A DNA stretch of 64,000 nt from Pseudomonas taetrolens (GCF_900475285.1 NZ_LS483370.1:510001-574000); one strand, 5' to 3'; positions 15,901 to 28,169 are shown, counted from the stretch's first letter. The notes: generated from the sequence alone by a model not told the origin. Numbers and translations are program-made.

Positions 15901-17187
15901 TGCCTGGTAGCTGTATCCCGTTCGGGTGAGCTTGCAATCGCCGATGACTACGGTCGTGAGCGTGAGCGCTACAAGCTGCCGTACGGTGCTGTAATTTCGG
16001 TTAAGGAAGGTGACAAGGTTGACGCTGGCTCGATCGTAGCCAAGTGGGATCCGCACACCCACCCGATCGTTACCGAAATGAAAGGTACCGTGACCTACGT
16101 GGGCATGGAAGAAGGCATCACGATCAAGCGTCAGACAGACGAATTGACCGGTATGACCAACATCGAAGTGCTTGATGCCAAAGACCGTCCAGCAGCCGGC
16201 AAGGACATTCGTCCAGCCGTCAAGATGGTCGGTGTGGATGGCAAGGATCTGCTGTTGCCGGGTACTGACGTACCTGCTCAGTACTTCCTGCCGGCTAACG
16301 CCTTGGTCGGTGTGGCGGATGGTGCGGAAATTGCGATCGGTGACGTTATCGCTCGTATTCCGCAAGAAACTTCGAAAACTCGAGACATCACCGGTGGTCT
16401 GCCACGCGTTGCTGACTTGTTCGAAGCGCGTCGTCCGAAAGAAGCCTCGATTCTGGCTGAAGTCAGCGGCACCATCGCGTTCGGTAAAGAGACCAAGGGC
16501 AAGCGCCGTCTGGTCATTACCCCGAACGACGGTACCGATCCGTACGAAGAGCTGATTCCGAAGTGGCGTCACCTGAACGTCTTCGAAGGCGAGCAAGTGA
16601 ACCGCGGCGAAGTTATCTCCGACGGTCCAAGCGATCCACACGACATCCTGCGTCTGCTGGGTGTGAGTGCGTTGGCCAAGTACATCGTTAACGAGATTCA
16701 AGACGTTTATCGTCTGCAAGGCGTAAAAATCAACGATAAGCACATCGAAACGATCCTTCGTCAGATGCTGCGTAAAGTTGAAATTGCCGAGTCGGGTGAT
16801 TCCAGCTTCATCAAGGGCGACCAGATGGAGTTGACCCAGGTATTGACCGAAAACGAGCGTCTGGGTAACGAGGACAAGTTTGTGTCCAAGTACACTCGCG
16901 TTCTGTTAGGTATTACCAAGGCGTCGTTGTCGACTGAGTCGTTCATCTCCGCGGCCTCTTTCCAAGAGACAACTCGCGTATTGACCGAAGCAGCGGTAAC
17001 CGGCAAGCGCGATTACCTTCGCGGCCTGAAAGAGAACGTAGTCGTGGGTCGTTTGATCCCGGCTGGTACCGGTCTGGCTTATCACAGTGAGCGCAAGCGT
17101 CGCCGTGATGCAGACAAGCCGTTGCGCGTAAGCGCCAGTGAAGTGGAAGCTGCACTGACCGAAGCGCTGAACTCAAGCGGTAACTGA
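12988..17187 (+). CDS. rpoC: DNA-directed RNA polymerase subunit beta'
   Basis: Carries the catalytic magnesium of RNA polymerase. The 1399-aa product starts at a TTG preceded by a strong AGGAGG (12976-12981), as in other Pseudomonas rpoC genes. Visible features are the N-terminal zinc ribbon ([20 protein letters not shown], about 70-90) and the active site NADFDGDQM. The second zinc site is [20 protein letters not shown]. The rare start codon may tune subunit stoichiometry. The gap to rpsL contains a new promoter, so the str operon can be transcribed separately. Confidence 0.99.
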   Translation: MKDLLNLLKNQGQVEEFDAIRIGLASPEMIRSWSFGEVKKPETINYRTFKPERDGLFCAKIFGPVKDYECLCGKYKRLKHRGVICEKCGVEVALAKVRRERMAHIELASPVAHIWFLKSLPSRIGLLMDMTLRDIERVLYFESYVVIDPGMTTLEKGQLLNDEQYFEALEEFGDDFDARMGAEAVRELLHAIDLEHEIGRLREEIPQTNSETKIKKLSKRLKLMEAFLGSGNLPEWMVLTVLPVLPPDLRPLVPLDGGRFATSDLNDLYRRVINRNNRLKRLLDLSAPDIIVRNEKRMLQEAVDALLDNGRRGRAITGSNKRPLKSLADMIKGKQGRFRQNLLGKRVDYSGRSVITVGPTLRLHQCGLPKKMALELFKPFIFGKLEMRGLATTIKAAKKMVERELPEVWDVLAEVIREHPVLLNRAPTLHRLGIQAFEPVLIEGKAIQLHPLVCAAYNADFDGDQMAVHVPLTLEAQLEARALMMSTNNILSPANGEPIIVPSQDVVLGLYYMTREAINAKGEGRVFADLQEVDRVFRAGEAALHAKVKVRINETVNDRDGGSVSNTRIVDTTVGRALLFQVVPKGLSFDVVNLPMKKKAISKLINQCYRVVGLKETVIFADQLMYTGFAYSTISGVSIGVNDFVIPDEKARIISAATDEVKEIESQYASGLVTQGEKYNKVIDLWSKANDEVSKAMMSNLSKEKVIDRHGNEVDQESFNSMYMMADSGARGSAAQIRQLAGMRGLMAKPDGSIIETPITANFREGLSVLQYFISTHGARKGLADTALKTANSGYLTRRLVDVAQDLVVTEVDCGTEHGLLMTPHIEGGDVVEPLGERVLGRVIARDVFKPGTEEVIVPAGTLVDEKWVEFIELNSIDEVIVRSPISCETRFGICAKCYGRDLARGHQVNIGEAVGVIAAQSIGEPGTQLTMRTFHIGGAASRTSAADSVQVKNGGTVRLHNLKHVERVDGCLVAVSRSGELAIADDYGRERERYKLPYGAVISVKEGDKVDAGSIVAKWDPHTHPIVTEMKGTVTYVGMEEGITIKRQTDELTGMTNIEVLDAKDRPAAGKDIRPAVKMVGVDGKDLLLPGTDVPAQYFLPANALVGVADGAEIAIGDVIARIPQETSKTRDITGGLPRVADLFEARRPKEASILAEVSGTIAFGKETKGKRRLVITPNDGTDPYEELIPKWRHLNVFEGEQVNRGEVISDGPSDPHDILRLLGVSALAKYIVNEIQDVYRLQGVKINDKHIETILRQMLRKVEIAESGDSSFIKGDQMELTQVLTENERLGNEDKFVSKYTRVLLGITKASLSTESFISAASFQETTRVLTEAAVTGKRDYLRGLKENVVVGRLIPAGTGLAYHSERKRRRDADKPLRVSASEVEAALTEALNSSGN

Positions 17188-17282
17188 GTTCTGCGATAAG
17201 TGAGGAAGGGCCCTGGCTGTTCCGTTCATCGATTCGAGGCAATTTGCCCCGGTTCGATTAGCGGGAAGGTCGGGGCCTTGCC

Positions 17283-17311
17283 TTGACTGGGGACAAGATC
17301 CTCTTTAGACT
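17283..17311 (+). promoter_or_regulatory. Promoter of the str operon (rpsL-rpsG-fusA-tuf)
   Basis: TTGACT (17283-17288) and TAGACT (17306-17311) are separated by 17 nt, in the 215-nt gap between rpoC and rpsL. They are about 90 nt before the rpsL start. No clear terminator for rpoBC is visible upstream, so read-through is also possible. Confidence 0.75.
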
Positions 17312-17402
17312 CTTGTACCCCTAAATTTGGCGGGAATTCGTTCCTGCCATTTTGCTTTTCTTGCAAGACAATAGCGTCGCAAGACAACAGTGGAGCTAGT
17401 AG

Positions 17403-17774
17403 ATGGCAACTATCAACCAGCTGGTACGTCAGCCGCGTAAGCGTATCGTCGAGAAATCCGACGTACCTGCGCTGCAAAACTGCCCGCAACGTCGTGGTGT
17501 ATGCACTCGTGTGTATACGACTACGCCGAAAAAACCTAACTCGGCACTGCGTAAAGTATGCCGTGTGCGTCTGACCAACGGTTTCGAGGTTTCCTCGTAC
17601 ATCGGCGGTGAAGGCCACAACCTGCAAGAGCACAGCGTGGTACTGATTCGTGGCGGTCGTGTAAAAGACTTGCCAGGTGTTCGTTATCACACCGTTCGCG
17701 GCTCTTTGGATACTTCCGGCGTTAAAGGTCGTAACCAGGGTCGTTCGAAGTACGGTACCAAGAAGCCGAAGTAG
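17403..17774 (+). CDS. rpsL: 30S ribosomal protein S12
   Basis: Decoding-centre protein controlling translational accuracy. The product is 123 aa. The positions known for streptomycin resistance carry the wild-type residues Lys43 ([13 protein letters not shown]) and Lys88 (GGRVKDLPG). The ribosome site GGAGCT lies just before the ATG. First gene of the str operon; 123 nt separate it from rpsG. Confidence 0.98.
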   Translation: MATINQLVRQPRKRIVEKSDVPALQNCPQRRGVCTRVYTTTPKKPNSALRKVCRVRLTNGFEVSSYIGGEGHNLQEHSVVLIRGGRVKDLPGVRYHTVRGSLDTSGVKGRNQGRSKYGTKKPK

Positions 17775-17876
17775 TTTTCGGTCGCTTGTAAATAATGCAG
17801 ATTTCTTTTTTTCTGAGTCGATAAGAGTAAGGTCGGACGTACGCCCTTTGGGGGTAATGGTTCCGAGCTAACCTGA

Positions 17877-18368
<492 letters not shown>

Positions 18369-18398
18369 TTTCAGCGCTACTCATTTTGCGAGGGCTTT

Positions 18399-20501
18399 AT
18401 GGCTCGTACTACACCGATTAACCGCTACCGTAACATTGGTATCTGTGCTCACGTGGACGCTGGTAAGACCACGACTACTGAGCGGGTACTTTTTTACACC
18501 GGCAAAAGCCACAAGATGGGCGAGGTGCATGATGGCGCCGCGACCACCGACTGGATGGTGCAGGAGCAGGAGCGTGGTATTACCATTACTTCTGCTGCGA
18601 TCACTACTTTTTGGCAGGGTTCTGCCAAGCAGTACGATAACTACCGTTTCAACGTAATTGATACCCCGGGCCACGTTGACTTCACTATTGAAGTTGAGCG
18701 TTCCCTGCGTGTACTCGATGGCGCGGTTGTTGTGTTCTGCGGCACTTCGGGTGTTGAGCCTCAGTCGGAAACCGTATGGCGTCAAGCCAACAAATACGGT
18801 GTTCCGCGTCTTGTTTATGTAAACAAGATGGACCGTGCCGGTGCTGACTTCCTGCGTGTAGTGGGGCAGATCAAAAAGCGTCTGGGTCACACTCCGGTGC
18901 CTATCCAGTTGGCTATCGGTTCGGAAGACAACTTCAAGGGGCAGATTGATCTGCTCTCTATGGAAGCTGTCTACTGGGACGACGCTGACAAGGGTATGAC
19001 TGCTCGTCGCGAGGCGATTCCTGCAGACATGCAGGAGTTGGCTGAAGAGTGGCGTAGCCACATGGTTGAGGCTGCGGCTGAAGCCAGCGAAGAGCTGATG
19101 AACAAGTACCTCGAAGGTGAAGAGCTCACCCTTGCGGAAATCAAGGCGGCTCTGCGTCAGCGTACTATCGCTGGTGAGATCGTTTTGGCTGTTTGCGGTT
19201 CTTCCTTCAAGAACAAGGGTGTTCCCCTGGTTCTCGACGCCGTGATCGACTACCTGCCGGCTCCAACCGACATTCCTGCCATCAAGGGTACTGACCCGGA
19301 TGACGAGAATATCGAAATGGAGCGTCATGCAGACGACAGCGAGCCGTTCTCGGCTCTGGCATTCAAGATTGCAACAGACCCATTCGTGGGTACTTTGACC
19401 TTCGTCCGTGTTTACTCGGGCGTGTTGAACTCCGGTGACGGCGTAATCAACTCGGTTAAAGGTAAAAAAGAGCGTGTGGGTCGTATGGTGCAAATGCACG
19501 CAAACGCCCGTGAAGAGATCAAAGAAGTACGCGCTGGTGACATCGCAGCTTTGATCGGCATGAAGGACGTCACCACTGGTGATACCCTCTGCGCTGCTGA
19601 TAAGCCAATCATCCTGGTTCGTATGGAATTCCCGGAGCCTGTTATTTCGGTTGCCGTAGAGCCTAAGACCAAGGATGACCAGGAAAAAATGGGTATCGCA
19701 CTGGGCAAGCTTGCTCAGGAAGATCCATCTTTCCGTGTAAAAACTGATGAAGAGACTGGTCAGACGATCATCTCTGGCATGGGCGAGCTGCACCTCGACA
19801 TCCTGGTTGACCGGATGAAGCGTGAGTTCAACGTCGAAGCCAACATCGGTAAGCCTCAGGTTTCGTATCGTGAGCGCATCACGAAGAACTGTGAGATCGA
19901 AGGCAAGTTCGTTCGTCAGTCCGGCGGTCGTGGTCAGTTTGGTCACTGCTGGATCCGTTTTGCACCTGCTGACGAAGGTCAGGAAGGTCTGCAGTTCGTG
20001 AACGAAGTGGTAGGTGGTGTGGTTCCTAAGGAATACATCCCGGCTATCCAGAAGGGTATCGAAGAGCAGATGAAGAACGGTGTTGTTGCCGGCTATCCGC
20101 TGATCGGCCTGAAGGCTACCGTGTTTGATGGTTCTTACCACGACGTCGACTCCAACGAGATGGCGTTTAAGGTGGCTGCTTCCATGGCGACCAAGCAACT
20201 GGCTACCAAAGGTGGTGGTGAGCTGCTTGAGCCGATCATGGCAGTAGAGGTTGTTACACCTGAAGACTATATGGGTGACGTGATGGGCGACTTGAACCGT
20301 CGTCGCGGCATGATCCAGGGTATGGAAGATACGGTCTCCGGCAAAGTAATTCGTGCTGAAGTGCCGTTGGGCGAAATGTTCGGTTATGCGACCGATGTTC
20401 GTTCCATGTCCCAGGGTCGCGCAAGCTACTCTATGGAATTCAAAAAATACGATACAGCTCCGGCGCACATCGTCGAAACTGTTACTAAAAAACAAGGCTG
20501 A
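18399..20501 (+). CDS. fusA: Elongation factor G
   Basis: GTPase that drives ribosomal translocation and, with RRF, recycling. At 700 aa it is within the normal range. GTPase motifs are [12 protein letters not shown] (about 17-28), DTPGHVDF and NKMDRAG. Domain II-V features include the C-terminal [27 protein letters not shown]. It is in the standard str order. Pseudomonas may have a second fusA paralogue elsewhere, so this is the ribosomal-operon copy. Confidence 0.98.
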   Translation: MARTTPINRYRNIGICAHVDAGKTTTTERVLFYTGKSHKMGEVHDGAATTDWMVQEQERGITITSAAITTFWQGSAKQYDNYRFNVIDTPGHVDFTIEVERSLRVLDGAVVVFCGTSGVEPQSETVWRQANKYGVPRLVYVNKMDRAGADFLRVVGQIKKRLGHTPVPIQLAIGSEDNFKGQIDLLSMEAVYWDDADKGMTARREAIPADMQELAEEWRSHMVEAAAEASEELMNKYLEGEELTLAEIKAALRQRTIAGEIVLAVCGSSFKNKGVPLVLDAVIDYLPAPTDIPAIKGTDPDDENIEMERHADDSEPFSALAFKIATDPFVGTLTFVRVYSGVLNSGDGVINSVKGKKERVGRMVQMHANAREEIKEVRAGDIAALIGMKDVTTGDTLCAADKPIILVRMEFPEPVISVAVEPKTKDDQEKMGIALGKLAQEDPSFRVKTDEETGQTIISGMGELHLDILVDRMKREFNVEANIGKPQVSYRERITKNCEIEGKFVRQSGGRGQFGHCWIRFAPADEGQEGLQFVNEVVGGVVPKEYIPAIQKGIEEQMKNGVVAGYPLIGLKATVFDGSYHDVDSNEMAFKVAASMATKQLATKGGGELLEPIMAVEVVTPEDYMGDVMGDLNRRRGMIQGMEDTVSGKVIRAEVPLGEMFGYATDVRSMSQGRASYSMEFKKYDTAPAHIVETVTKKQG

Positions 20502-20536
20502 TTTAGTTCAGTCCTTTAGGCAAGGAGTTAATTGTC

Positions 20537-21730
20537 GTGGCTAAAGAAAAATTTGATCGTTCCCTACCGCACGTCAACGTTGGCACTATCGGTCACGTTG
20601 ACCATGGTAAAACCACGCTGACTGCAGCTCTGACTCGTGTTTGCTCCGAAGTTTTCGGTTCTGCCCGTGTTGACTTCGACAAGATCGACAGCGCGCCAGA
20701 AGAAAAAGCTCGTGGTATCACCATCAACACAGCACACGTTGAATACAACTCGTTGATCCGTCACTACGCTCACGTTGACTGCCCAGGTCACGCTGACTAT
20801 GTGAAGAACATGATCACCGGTGCTGCTCAGATGGATGGCGCGATCCTGGTTTGTTCGGCCGCTGATGGTCCGATGCCACAAACTCGTGAGCACATCCTGC
20901 TGTCCCGTCAGGTAGGCGTTCCGTACATCGTGGTTTTCCTGAACAAGGCTGACCTGGTAGACGACGCTGAGCTGCTGGAACTGGTTGAGATGGAAGTGCG
21001 CGATCTGCTGAGCACTTACGACTTCCCGGGCGACGACACTCCGATCATCATCGGTTCGGCTCGTATGGCTCTTGAAGGTCTGGATGACAACGAGATGGGT
21101 ACCACTGCTGTTAAGAAGCTGGTGGAAACTCTGGACAGCTACATCCCAGAGCCAGTTCGTCTGACTGACAAGCCGTTCCTGATGCCAATCGAAGACGTTT
21201 TCTCGATCTCCGGTCGTGGTACCGTTGTAACCGGTCGTATCGAGCGCGGTATCGTTCGCGTTCAAGATCCGCTGGAAATCGTTGGTCTGCGTGACACTAC
21301 TGTTACCACTTGCACCGGCGTTGAAATGTTCCGCAAGCTGCTCGACGAAGGTCGTGCAGGCGAGAACTGCGGCGTTCTGTTGCGTGGTACCAAGCGTGAC
21401 GACGTTGAGCGTGGTCAGGTTCTGGTTAAGCCAGGCACTGTTAAGCCTCACACCAAGTTCACCGCAGAAGTTTACGTTCTGAGCAAGGAAGAAGGCGGCC
21501 GCCATACTCCGTTCTTCAAAGGCTACCGTCCACAGTTCTACTTCCGTACAACTGACGTGACTGGTAACTGCGAGCTGCCAGAAGGCGTTGAAATGGTAAT
21601 GCCAGGTGATAACATTCAAATGACTGTTACCCTGATCAAAACCATCGCAATGGAAGATGGCCTGCGTTTCGCTATCCGTGAAGGCGGTCGTACCGTCGGC
21701 GCTGGCGTCGTAGCCAAAATCATCGAGTAA
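20537..21730 (+). CDS. tuf: Elongation factor Tu
   Basis: Delivers aminoacyl-tRNA to the ribosome as a GTP complex. It is 397 aa with a GTG start preceded by AAGGAG (20522-20527). Motifs are [33 protein letters not shown] (read in two blocks) and NKADLV. This is the only tuf in the window; the second locus, next to tRNA-Thr/tRNA-Trp, is empty. A strong terminator follows, closing the str operon. Confidence 0.99.
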   Translation: MAKEKFDRSLPHVNVGTIGHVDHGKTTLTAALTRVCSEVFGSARVDFDKIDSAPEEKARGITINTAHVEYNSLIRHYAHVDCPGHADYVKNMITGAAQMDGAILVCSAADGPMPQTREHILLSRQVGVPYIVVFLNKADLVDDAELLELVEMEVRDLLSTYDFPGDDTPIIIGSARMALEGLDDNEMGTTAVKKLVETLDSYIPEPVRLTDKPFLMPIEDVFSISGRGTVVTGRIERGIVRVQDPLEIVGLRDTTVTTCTGVEMFRKLLDEGRAGENCGVLLRGTKRDDVERGQVLVKPGTVKPHTKFTAEVYVLSKEEGGRHTPFFKGYRPQFYFRTTDVTGNCELPEGVEMVMPGDNIQMTVTLIKTIAMEDGLRFAIREGGRTVGAGVVAKIIE

Positions 21731-21744
21731 TCGATGATTGCATG

Positions 21745-21775
21745 AAAAAGCCCCCGCTCAGCGGGGGCTTTTTTT
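21745..21775 (+). terminator. Terminator of the str operon
   Basis: The stem AAAAAGCCCCCGC pairs with GCGGGGGCTTTTT around a short TCA loop and continues into a run of seven Ts. It is 15 nt after tuf and is a textbook intrinsic terminator. Confidence 0.95.
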
Positions 21776-21781
21776 ATTGAG

Positions 21782-21810
21782 TTGACACCTAGTGGGGTCG
21801 TCTATAGAAT
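21782..21810 (+). promoter_or_regulatory. Strong promoter of the S10 operon
   Basis: Consensus TTGACA (21782-21787) and TAGAAT (21805-21810) are spaced by exactly 17 nt, directly after the str terminator and about 63 nt upstream of rpsJ. The very close terminator-promoter arrangement separates str from S10 expression. Confidence 0.9.
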
Positions 21811-21873
21811 TGCGCCTCCTTTTAACGGGCGTATTGCGCTCGGTGGGAATAGCAATCTGGAGTCTGAAATCCA

Positions 21874-22185
21874 ATGCAAAATCAGCAAATCCGTATCAGG
21901 TTGAAGGCTTTTGACCATCGCCTGATCGACCAATCAACCCAGGAAATCGTGGAAACCGCGAAACGTACTGGTGCTCAAGTGCGTGGTCCAATTCCACTGC
22001 CTACCCGTAAAGAGCGGTTCACCGTTCTGGTCTCTCCGCACGTCAACAAAGACGCGCGTGACCAGTACGAGATCCGTACTCATAAGCGCGTACTGGACAT
22101 CGTCCAGCCAACGGATAAAACCGTTGATGCACTTATGAAGCTTGATCTTGCGGCCGGTGTGGAAGTGCAGATCAGCCTCGGCTAA
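21874..22185 (+). CDS. rpsJ: 30S ribosomal protein S10 (NusE)
   Basis: Part of the 30S head and, as NusE, a partner of NusB and NusG in antitermination and in transcription-translation coupling. The 103-aa product is standard ([20 protein letters not shown]). It is first in the S10 operon. Its partners NusG and NusB are both encoded in this window (5711 and 60413). Confidence 0.98.
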
Positions 22186-22266
22186 GACTTGGGTCTTAGT
22201 CGTGTAACGCTCTGAAATGGGCGGCCATAGCGGGTGAAAGCCCCGTACACTCATGAGGTTTACAAC

Positions 22267-22902
22267 ATGACTATTGGTGTAGTCGGTCGTAAATGCGGTA
22301 TGACCCGTATTTTCACCGAAGAAGGTGTCTCCATTCCGGTCACGGTCATTGAGATCGAGCCGAATCGCGTCACCCAGTTCAAAACTGAAGAAACCGATGG
22401 CTATCGTGCAGTGCAAGTCACTGTCGGCGAGCGTCGCGCTTCGCGCGTAACAGCTGCCCAGGCGGGTCACTTCGCCAAGGCAAACGTTGCAGCTGGTCGT
22501 ACCGTAATGGAATTCCGCCTTGAAGAAGGCGAGTACCAGGCAGGCGATCTGATCAACGCTGAAATCTTCACCGCAGGTCAGATGGTCGATGTGACCGGTC
22601 AGTCCAAAGGTAAAGGCTTCCAGGGTACGATCAAGCGTTGGAATTTCCGTGGCCAAGATAACACTCACGGTAACTCCGTTTCCCACCGCGTCCCGGGCTC
22701 TATTGGCCAGTGCCAGACTCCTGGTCGTGTATTCAAGGGCAAAAAAATGTCCGGTCATATGGGCGCTGAGCGCGTGACCGTGCAGTCCCTGGAAGTAGTG
22801 CGCGTCGACGCTGAACGCAATCTGTTGTTGGTCAAGGGTGCTGTTCCTGGCGCTACTGGCGGCAACCTGGTTGTACGTCCGGCGGCCAAGGCTCGCGGTT
22901 AA
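22267..22902 (+). CDS. rplC: 50S ribosomal protein L3
   Basis: Early-assembly 50S protein whose loop reaches the peptidyl-transferase centre. The start chosen, [16 protein letters not shown], gives 211 aa. An upstream in-frame codon at 22234 would add 11 residues not seen in the family. The conserved [32 protein letters not shown] region (in two blocks) includes the glutamine methylated by PrmB. Confidence 0.98.
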   Translation: MTIGVVGRKCGMTRIFTEEGVSIPVTVIEIEPNRVTQFKTEETDGYRAVQVTVGERRASRVTAAQAGHFAKANVAAGRTVMEFRLEEGEYQAGDLINAEIFTAGQMVDVTGQSKGKGFQGTIKRWNFRGQDNTHGNSVSHRVPGSIGQCQTPGRVFKGKKMSGHMGAERVTVQSLEVVRVDAERNLLLVKGAVPGATGGNLVVRPAAKARG

Positions 22903-22914
22903 GGGGAAGCTGAC

Positions 22915-23517
22915 ATGCAATTAAATGTAAATGACGCTCAAGCGATCGAAGTTTCCGAACTGACATTCGGCGGCGAGTTCAACGAGACGCTGGTTCACCA
23001 AGCAGTCGTGGCCTACATGGCCGGCGGCCGTCAAGGTAGCAAGCAGCAAAAGACCCGTTCCGACGTTCGTGGTGGCGGTAAGCGCCCTTGGCGTCAGAAA
23101 GGTACTGGCCGTGCTCGTGCCGGTACTATCCGTAGCCCAATCTGGCGTGGCGGTGGTACTACTTTCGCAGCTCGTCCACAGGATCACTCTCAGAAGCTCA
23201 ACAAGAAGATGTACCGCGCAGCAATGCGTTCCATCCTTGCTGAACTGGTGCGTACTGATCGTCTGGTCGTGGTTCAGGACTTCGCAGTTGAAGCGCCGAA
23301 AACCAAAGATCTGCTGAACAAACTGAATGGCATGGGTCTGACTGATGTCCTGATCGTGTCTGAAGTTGTTGATCAGAACCTGTACCTGGCTGCTCGTAAC
23401 CTGCCACACGTTGATGTACGTGACGTGCAAGGTTCCGATCCAGTTAGTCTGATCGCATACGACAAGGTGTTGATCACCGTGTCGGCCGTGAAGAAATTCG
23501 AGGAGCTGCTGGGATGA
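22915..23517 (+). CDS. rplD: 50S ribosomal protein L4
   Basis: Exit-tunnel protein; in E. coli it also represses the S10 operon. It is 200 aa with the extended basic loop ([24 protein letters not shown]) that lines the tunnel. The 3' end overlaps rplW by 4 bp (ATGA), giving translational coupling. Confidence 0.98.
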   Translation: MQLNVNDAQAIEVSELTFGGEFNETLVHQAVVAYMAGGRQGSKQQKTRSDVRGGGKRPWRQKGTGRARAGTIRSPIWRGGGTTFAARPQDHSQKLNKKMYRAAMRSILAELVRTDRLVVVQDFAVEAPKTKDLLNKLNGMGLTDVLIVSEVVDQNLYLAARNLPHVDVRDVQGSDPVSLIAYDKVLITVSAVKKFEELLG

Positions 23518-23813
23518 ACCAGGAACGCGTATTTAAAGTTCTGCTTGGCCCGCACGTTTCCGAGAAGGCTACGGTTCTGGCAGACAAGAAAGGCCAGTTC
23601 GTTTTCAAGGTTGCTACAGATGCAACCAAGCTGGAAATCAAGAAGGCCGTCGAAAGCCTGTTCAGCGTGAAAGTTGAGCGTGTTACTACCCTGAATGTTC
23701 TGGGTAAGAGCAAGCGCACCGCTCGCGGCGTGGGCAAGCGTAATGACTGGAAGAAGGCAGTAATCTCCCTTCAGCCAGGCCAAGATCTCGATTTCAGCAG
23801 CAGTGCTGAGTAA
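23514..23813 (+). CDS. rplW: 50S ribosomal protein L23
   Basis: Sits at the exit of the nascent-chain tunnel and docks trigger factor and SRP. It is 99 aa, starts [19 protein letters not shown] and overlaps rplD by 4 bp. Its basic central loop ([16 protein letters not shown]) is as in the family. Confidence 0.98.
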   Translation: MNQERVFKVLLGPHVSEKATVLADKKGQFVFKVATDATKLEIKKAVESLFSVKVERVTTLNVLGKSKRTARGVGKRNDWKKAVISLQPGQDLDFSSSAE

Positions 23814-23827
23814 GGAAGGGGTGCATC

Positions 23828-24652
23828 ATGGCAATCGTTAAATGCAAACCGACTTCCCCTGGCCGCCGTCATGTGGTCAAGGTGGTCAACCAGGAGCTGC
23901 ATAAAGGCGCTCCTCACGCACCGCTGCTCGAGAAGAAATCGAAGTCTGGTGGTCGCAACAACAATGGCCGTATTACCACGCGTCACATCGGTGGTGGTCA
24001 TAAGCAGCATTATCGTATGGTCGACTTCCGTCGCAACGACAAAGATGGCATTCCAGCCACTGTCGAGCGTATCGAATACGATCCAAACCGTACTGCTCAC
24101 ATTGCTCTTATGCTGTACGCAGACGGCGAGCGCCGCTACATCATCGCCCCTAAAGGCGTGAGTGCTGGCGACCAGCTGATCGCAGGTGCCCTGGCACCGA
24201 TCAAGCCGGGCAACTCGTTGCAACTGCGCAGCATTCCAGTTGGTAGCACCGTACACGGCATCGAACTGAAGCCGGGTAAAGGCGCGCAAATCGCACGTTC
24301 CGCTGGTGCTTCGGCTCAGTTGGTCGCTCGCGATGGTGTCTATGTGACACTGCGTCTGCGCTCTGGTGAAATGCGTAAAGTATTGGCTGAATGCCGTGCA
24401 ACGCTTGGCGAAGTCTCGAACTCCGAGCACAGCCTGCGTTCGCTGGGTAAAGCTGGTGCCAAACGCTGGCGTGGCGTTCGCCCAACCGTTCGTGGTGTTG
24501 CCATGAACCCGGTTGACCACCCACATGGTGGTGGTGAAGGTCGTACCTCTGGTGGTCGTCATCCGGTATCGCCATGGGGCTTCCCGACTAAGGGCGCGAA
24601 GACTCGTGGTAATAAGCGTACCGACAAAATGATCGTCCGTCGTCGCAAGTAA
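23828..24652 (+). CDS. rplB: 50S ribosomal protein L2
   Basis: One of the most conserved 50S proteins, needed for subunit association and peptidyl transfer. It is 274 aa. The C-terminal signature [18 protein letters not shown] contains the conserved histidine near the active centre. The ribosome site AAGGGG precedes the ATG. Confidence 0.99.
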   Translation: MAIVKCKPTSPGRRHVVKVVNQELHKGAPHAPLLEKKSKSGGRNNNGRITTRHIGGGHKQHYRMVDFRRNDKDGIPATVERIEYDPNRTAHIALMLYADGERRYIIAPKGVSAGDQLIAGALAPIKPGNSLQLRSIPVGSTVHGIELKPGKGAQIARSAGASAQLVARDGVYVTLRLRSGEMRKVLAECRATLGEVSNSEHSLRSLGKAGAKRWRGVRPTVRGVAMNPVDHPHGGGEGRTSGGRHPVSPWGFPTKGAKTRGNKRTDKMIVRRRK

Positions 24653-24668
24653 ATAGAGGGATACGACA

Positions 24669-24944
24669 GTGCCACGTTCTCTGAAAAAAGGTCCTTTTAT
24701 TGATCTTCACCTACTGAAGAAGATCGAAGTGGCGGCGGAAAAGAACGATCGCAAACCGGTGAAAACCTGGTCGCGTCGTTCGATGATCCTGCCACAAATG
24801 GTCGGTCTGACCATCGCTGTGCATAACGGTCGTCTTCATGTCCCAGTTCTCGTGAACGAAGACATGGTTGGCCATAAACTAGGCGAGTTTGCCGGTACCC
24901 GCACTTATCGTGGGCACGTGGCAGACAAGAAAGCCAAGCGTTAA
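24669..24944 (+). CDS. rpsS: 30S ribosomal protein S19
   Basis: 30S head protein that contacts S13 and the 50S A-site finger. It is 91 aa and starts at GTG ([18 protein letters not shown]). The family block [17 protein letters not shown]... is near the C-terminus. Confidence 0.98.
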   Translation: MPRSLKKGPFIDLHLLKKIEVAAEKNDRKPVKTWSRRSMILPQMVGLTIAVHNGRLHVPVLVNEDMVGHKLGEFAGTRTYRGHVADKKAKR

Positions 24945-24957
24945 GGGGTAAGGAACG

Positions 24958-25290
24958 ATGGAAGTAGCCGCTAAGTTGTCGGGCGCTCGAATCTCCGCCC
25001 AGAAAGCCCGCTTGGTCGCCGACCAGATCCGCGGGAAGAAGGTGGGCGAAGCGCTCAACCTGTTGGCTTTCAGCAACAAGAAAGCCGCCGAGATCATCAA
25101 GAAAGTGCTGGAGTCGGCCGTAGCCAACGCCGAGCATAACGAAGGCGCAGACGTTGACGACTTGAAAGTCGCCACCGTTTTCGTCAACGAAGGGCGTTCG
25201 CTGAAGCGCATCATGCCGCGTGCCAAAGGCCGCGCTGATCGCATCGTCAAGCGGTCTTGCCATATCACTGTCAAGGTTGCTGACAAGTAA
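24958..25290 (+). CDS. rplV: 50S ribosomal protein L22
   Basis: Forms the narrow part of the peptide tunnel with L4; changes in its loop give macrolide resistance. It is 110 aa, starts [20 protein letters not shown], and the loop [13 protein letters not shown] is intact. It lies 13 nt after rpsS and 13 nt before rpsC. Confidence 0.98.
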
Positions 25291-25303
25291 CGGAGTCGAA
25301 GAG

Positions 25304-25990
25304 ATGGGTCAGAAAGTACATCCCATTGGCATTCGCCTGGGAATCGTCAAGGAGCACACCTCCGTCTGGTACGCAGACGGCCGGACTTATGCGGACTATT
25401 TGTTCGCTGATCTGAAGGTGCGTGAATACCTCCAAGACAAACTAAAAAGCGCGTCCGTAAGCCGTATCGATATCCATCGTCCGGCCCAAACTGCACGTAT
25501 CACCATCCACACCGCTCGTCCAGGTATCGTTATCGGGAAGAAAGGTGAAGATGTTGAGAAACTGCGTCAGGACCTGACCAAGCAAATGGGTGTGCCTGTG
25601 CACATCAATATCGAAGAGATCCGCAAGCCGGAACTCGACGGTATGCTGGTTGCGCAGAGCGTAGCTCAGCAGCTGGAGCGTCGTGTAATGTTCCGTCGCG
25701 CGATGAAACGCGCTGTACAGAACGCTATGCGCATTGGTGCCAAAGGCATCAAAATCCAAGTGAGCGGTCGTCTCGGCGGTGCTGAAATCGCACGTACTGA
25801 ATGGTATCGCGAAGGTCGTGTGCCATTGCACACCCTGCGTGCCGACATCGACTATGCCAACTACGAAGCTCACACCACTTACGGTGTGATCGGTGTAAAG
25901 GTTTGGATCTTCAAAGGCGAAGTAATTGGTGGTCGCCAAGAAGAGCTGAAGCCACAAGCACCAGCGCCTCGTAAAAAAGCTGCTAAGTAA
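25304..25990 (+). CDS. rpsC: 30S ribosomal protein S3
   Basis: Lines the mRNA entry tunnel and has helicase-related activity with S4. The start [18 protein letters not shown] gives 228 aa. A longer in-frame ORF from 25220 overlaps rplV by 71 bp and has no support. The KH domain motif [13 protein letters not shown] lies near residue 75. Confidence 0.98.
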
Positions 25991-26002
25991 GGGGTACGCC
26001 AA

Positions 26003-26416
26003 ATGTTACAACCTAAGCGTACGAAGTTCCGCAAGCAGATGACTGGCCACAACCGTGGCTTGGCATTGCGCGGTAGCAAAGTCAGCTTCGGCGAGTTCGC
26101 GCTGAAGTCTGTTGCTCGTGGTCGTCTCACCGCTCGTCAGATCGAATCAGCGCGTCGTGCACTGACCCGTCACGTTAAGCGTGGCGGCAAGATCTGGATC
26201 CGTGTATTCCCGGACAAGCCTGTAACCAAAAAGCCACTCGAAGTTCGGATGGGTAAAGGTAAGGGTAACGTGGAATATTGGGTTGCCCAGATTCAGCCAG
26301 GCAAAGTCCTGTATGAAATCGAGGGTGTTTCTGAAGAGCTGGCGCGTGAGGCTTTCGCCCTGGCTGCTGCAAAGCTGCCGCTCGCCACCTCCTTTGTTAA
26401 ACGGACGGTGATGTGA
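26003..26416 (+). CDS. rplP: 50S ribosomal protein L16
   Basis: Late-assembly protein positioned by the A site. It is 137 aa and starts [19 protein letters not shown]. The conserved arginine region [12 protein letters not shown] is present. Its stop codon overlaps the rpmC start (TGATG). Confidence 0.98.
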   Translation: MLQPKRTKFRKQMTGHNRGLALRGSKVSFGEFALKSVARGRLTARQIESARRALTRHVKRGGKIWIRVFPDKPVTKKPLEVRMGKGKGNVEYWVAQIQPGKVLYEIEGVSEELAREAFALAAAKLPLATSFVKRTVM

Positions 26417-26607
26417 TGAAAGCGAATGAACTTCGTGAAAAATCCGCACAGCAGCTGAACGAGCAACTGCTCGGCTTGCTGCGCGACCAGTTCAATCTGC
26501 GCATGCAGAAAGCAACTGGCCAGTTGGGGCAGTCGCATCTGCTCTCGCAAGTTAAGCGTGACATCGCTCGCGTGAAGACTGTGCTCAAACAGCAGGCAGG
26601 TAAGTAA
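26416..26607 (+). CDS. rpmC: 50S ribosomal protein L29
   Basis: Small two-helix protein at the tunnel exit. The ATG at 26416 gives 63 aa ([18 protein letters not shown]). A GTG one codon earlier is in frame but unlikely, since the TGATG overlap with rplP is the usual arrangement. Confidence 0.97.
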   Translation: MKANELREKSAQQLNEQLLGLLRDQFNLRMQKATGQLGQSHLLSQVKRDIARVKTVLKQQAGK

Positions 26608-26609
26608 TC

Positions 26610-26876
26610 ATGGCTGAAGCCGAAAAAACTGTCCGTACGCTGACTGGCCGTGTTGTCAGCGACAAGATGGACAAGACCATCACCGTATTGATCGAGCGTC
26701 GCGTTAAGCACCCGATTTACGGTAAATATGTTAAGCGTTCGACTAAGCTGCACGCGCACGACGAAACCAATCAGTGCCACATCGGCGACAAAGTCACTAT
26801 TCGTGAAACTCGTCCGATGGCCAAGACCAAGTCTTGGGCACTGGTTGATGTTCTCGAACGCGCTGTGGAAGTCTAA
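26610..26876 (+). CDS. rpsQ: 30S ribosomal protein S17
   Basis: Primary 16S-binding protein of OB fold, 88 aa. It contains the family block [25 protein letters not shown] (in two parts). It begins 2 nt after the rpmC stop and ends 23 nt before rplN. It marks the end of the S10 operon gene order. Confidence 0.98.
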   Translation: MAEAEKTVRTLTGRVVSDKMDKTITVLIERRVKHPIYGKYVKRSTKLHAHDETNQCHIGDKVTIRETRPMAKTKSWALVDVLERAVEV

Positions 26877-26899
26877 GGACTAGGGGTCGGAGAAATTAT

Positions 26900-27268
26900 A
26901 TGATTCAGACTCAATCCATGCTCGATGTGGCCGATAACAGCGGCGCTCGCCGTGTTATGTGCATCAAGGTGCTGGGTGGCTCCCATCGTCGTTACGCTGG
27001 TATCGGTGACATCATCAAAGTTACCGTCAAGGAAGCAATTCCGCGCGGTAAAGTGAAAAAAGGCCAAGTGATGACTGCTGTTGTAGTCCGCACTCGCCAC
27101 GGTGTACGCCGTGCAGATGGCTCCATTATCCGCTTTGATGGCAACGCTGCTGTTCTTCTGAACAACAAGCAAGAGCCGATCGGCACCCGTATCTTTGGGC
27201 CAGTGACCCGTGAACTTCGTACTGAGAAGTTCATGAAGATCGTCTCGCTCGCCCCAGAAGTGCTGTAA
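26900..27268 (+). CDS. rplN: 50S ribosomal protein L14
   Basis: Contacts 16S helix 44 in an intersubunit bridge and is the target of the silencing factor RsfS. It is 122 aa ([20 protein letters not shown]). First gene of the spc operon in E. coli order; no separate promoter is obvious in the 23-nt gap, so it is probably transcribed from upstream. Confidence 0.98.
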   Translation: MIQTQSMLDVADNSGARRVMCIKVLGGSHRRYAGIGDIIKVTVKEAIPRGKVKKGQVMTAVVVRTRHGVRRADGSIIRFDGNAAVLLNNKQEPIGTRIFGPVTRELRTEKFMKIVSLAPEVL

Positions 27269-27279
27269 GGAGATCCGAC

Positions 27280-27594
27280 ATGCAAAAGATTCGTCGTGAC
27301 GACGAGATCATCGTGATCGCCGGCAAAGACAAAGGTAAGCGCGGTAAGGTGCTTAAGGTTCTCGCTGACAACCGTCTGGTTGTTGGTGGTCTGAACCTGG
27401 TTAAGCGTCATACCAAGCCTAACCCGATGTCGGGCGTACAAGGCGGTATCGTCGAAAAAGAAGCGCCATTGCACGCTTCTAACGTCGCCATTTTCAACGG
27501 CGAAACCAACAAGGCTGACCGCGTTGGTTTCAAAGTAGAAGAAGGCAAAAAAATTCGTGTCTTCAAGTCGACCCAAAAAGCGGTTGATGCTTGA
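27280..27594 (+). CDS. rplX: 50S ribosomal protein L24
   Basis: Assembly-initiator protein of the 50S subunit with a KOW motif ([21 protein letters not shown]). It is 104 aa with a ribosome site AAGGAG 8 nt before the ATG. Confidence 0.98.
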   Translation: MQKIRRDDEIIVIAGKDKGKRGKVLKVLADNRLVVGGLNLVKRHTKPNPMSGVQGGIVEKEAPLHASNVAIFNGETNKADRVGFKVEEGKKIRVFKSTQKAVDA

Positions 27595-27616
27595 ACACTG
27601 CTAGGTAGATAAGACC

Positions 27617-28156
27617 ATGGCACGACTAAAAGAGATTTACCGGAAGGAAATCGCTCCGAAACTTAAGGAAGAACTTAAGCTTTCGAACGTGATGGAAGTT
27701 CCGCGCGTTACCAAAATCACCCTGAACATGGGTTTGGGCGAAGCGATCGGTGACAAAAAAGTCATCGAGCACGCTGTTGCTGATTTGGAAAAGATCACGG
27801 GTCAAAAAGTTGTTGTGACCTACGCTCGCAAGTCCATCGCAGGCTTTAAAGTTCGCGAAGGCTGGCCGATCGGCGTCAAAGTGACTCTGCGCCGTGAGCG
27901 TATGTATGAATTCCTGGATCGTCTGCTGTCGATCTCCCTGCCTCGGGTTCGCGACTTCCGCGGCCTGAATGCCAAGTCCTTCGATGGTCGTGGTAACTAC
28001 AGCATGGGCGTGAAAGAGCAGATCATTTTCCCGGAAATCGACTACGACAAGATCGATGCCCTTCGCGGTCTGGACATTACCCTGACCACCACTGCTCGGA
28101 CAGATGATGAAGGTCGCGCATTGCTGCGTGCTTTCAAATTCCCGTTCCGCAACTGA
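27617..28156 (+). CDS. rplE: 50S ribosomal protein L5
   Basis: Binds 5S rRNA in the central protuberance and contacts P-site tRNA. It is 179 aa ([20 protein letters not shown]) with the conserved [18 protein letters not shown] stretch. In E. coli the S8 target for spc regulation lies near the start of this gene; no such structure was verified here. Confidence 0.98.
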   Translation: MARLKEIYRKEIAPKLKEELKLSNVMEVPRVTKITLNMGLGEAIGDKKVIEHAVADLEKITGQKVVVTYARKSIAGFKVREGWPIGVKVTLRRERMYEFLDRLLSISLPRVRDFRGLNAKSFDGRGNYSMGVKEQIIFPEIDYDKIDALRGLDITLTTTARTDDEGRALLRAFKFPFRN

Positions 28157-28169
28157 TTGGAGTAGGAAA

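Noticed and set aside
17403..17774. Streptomycin or rifampicin resistance mutations in rpsL and rpoB
   Set aside because: Lys43 and Lys88 of S12 and the rifampicin region of RpoB carry wild-type residues.
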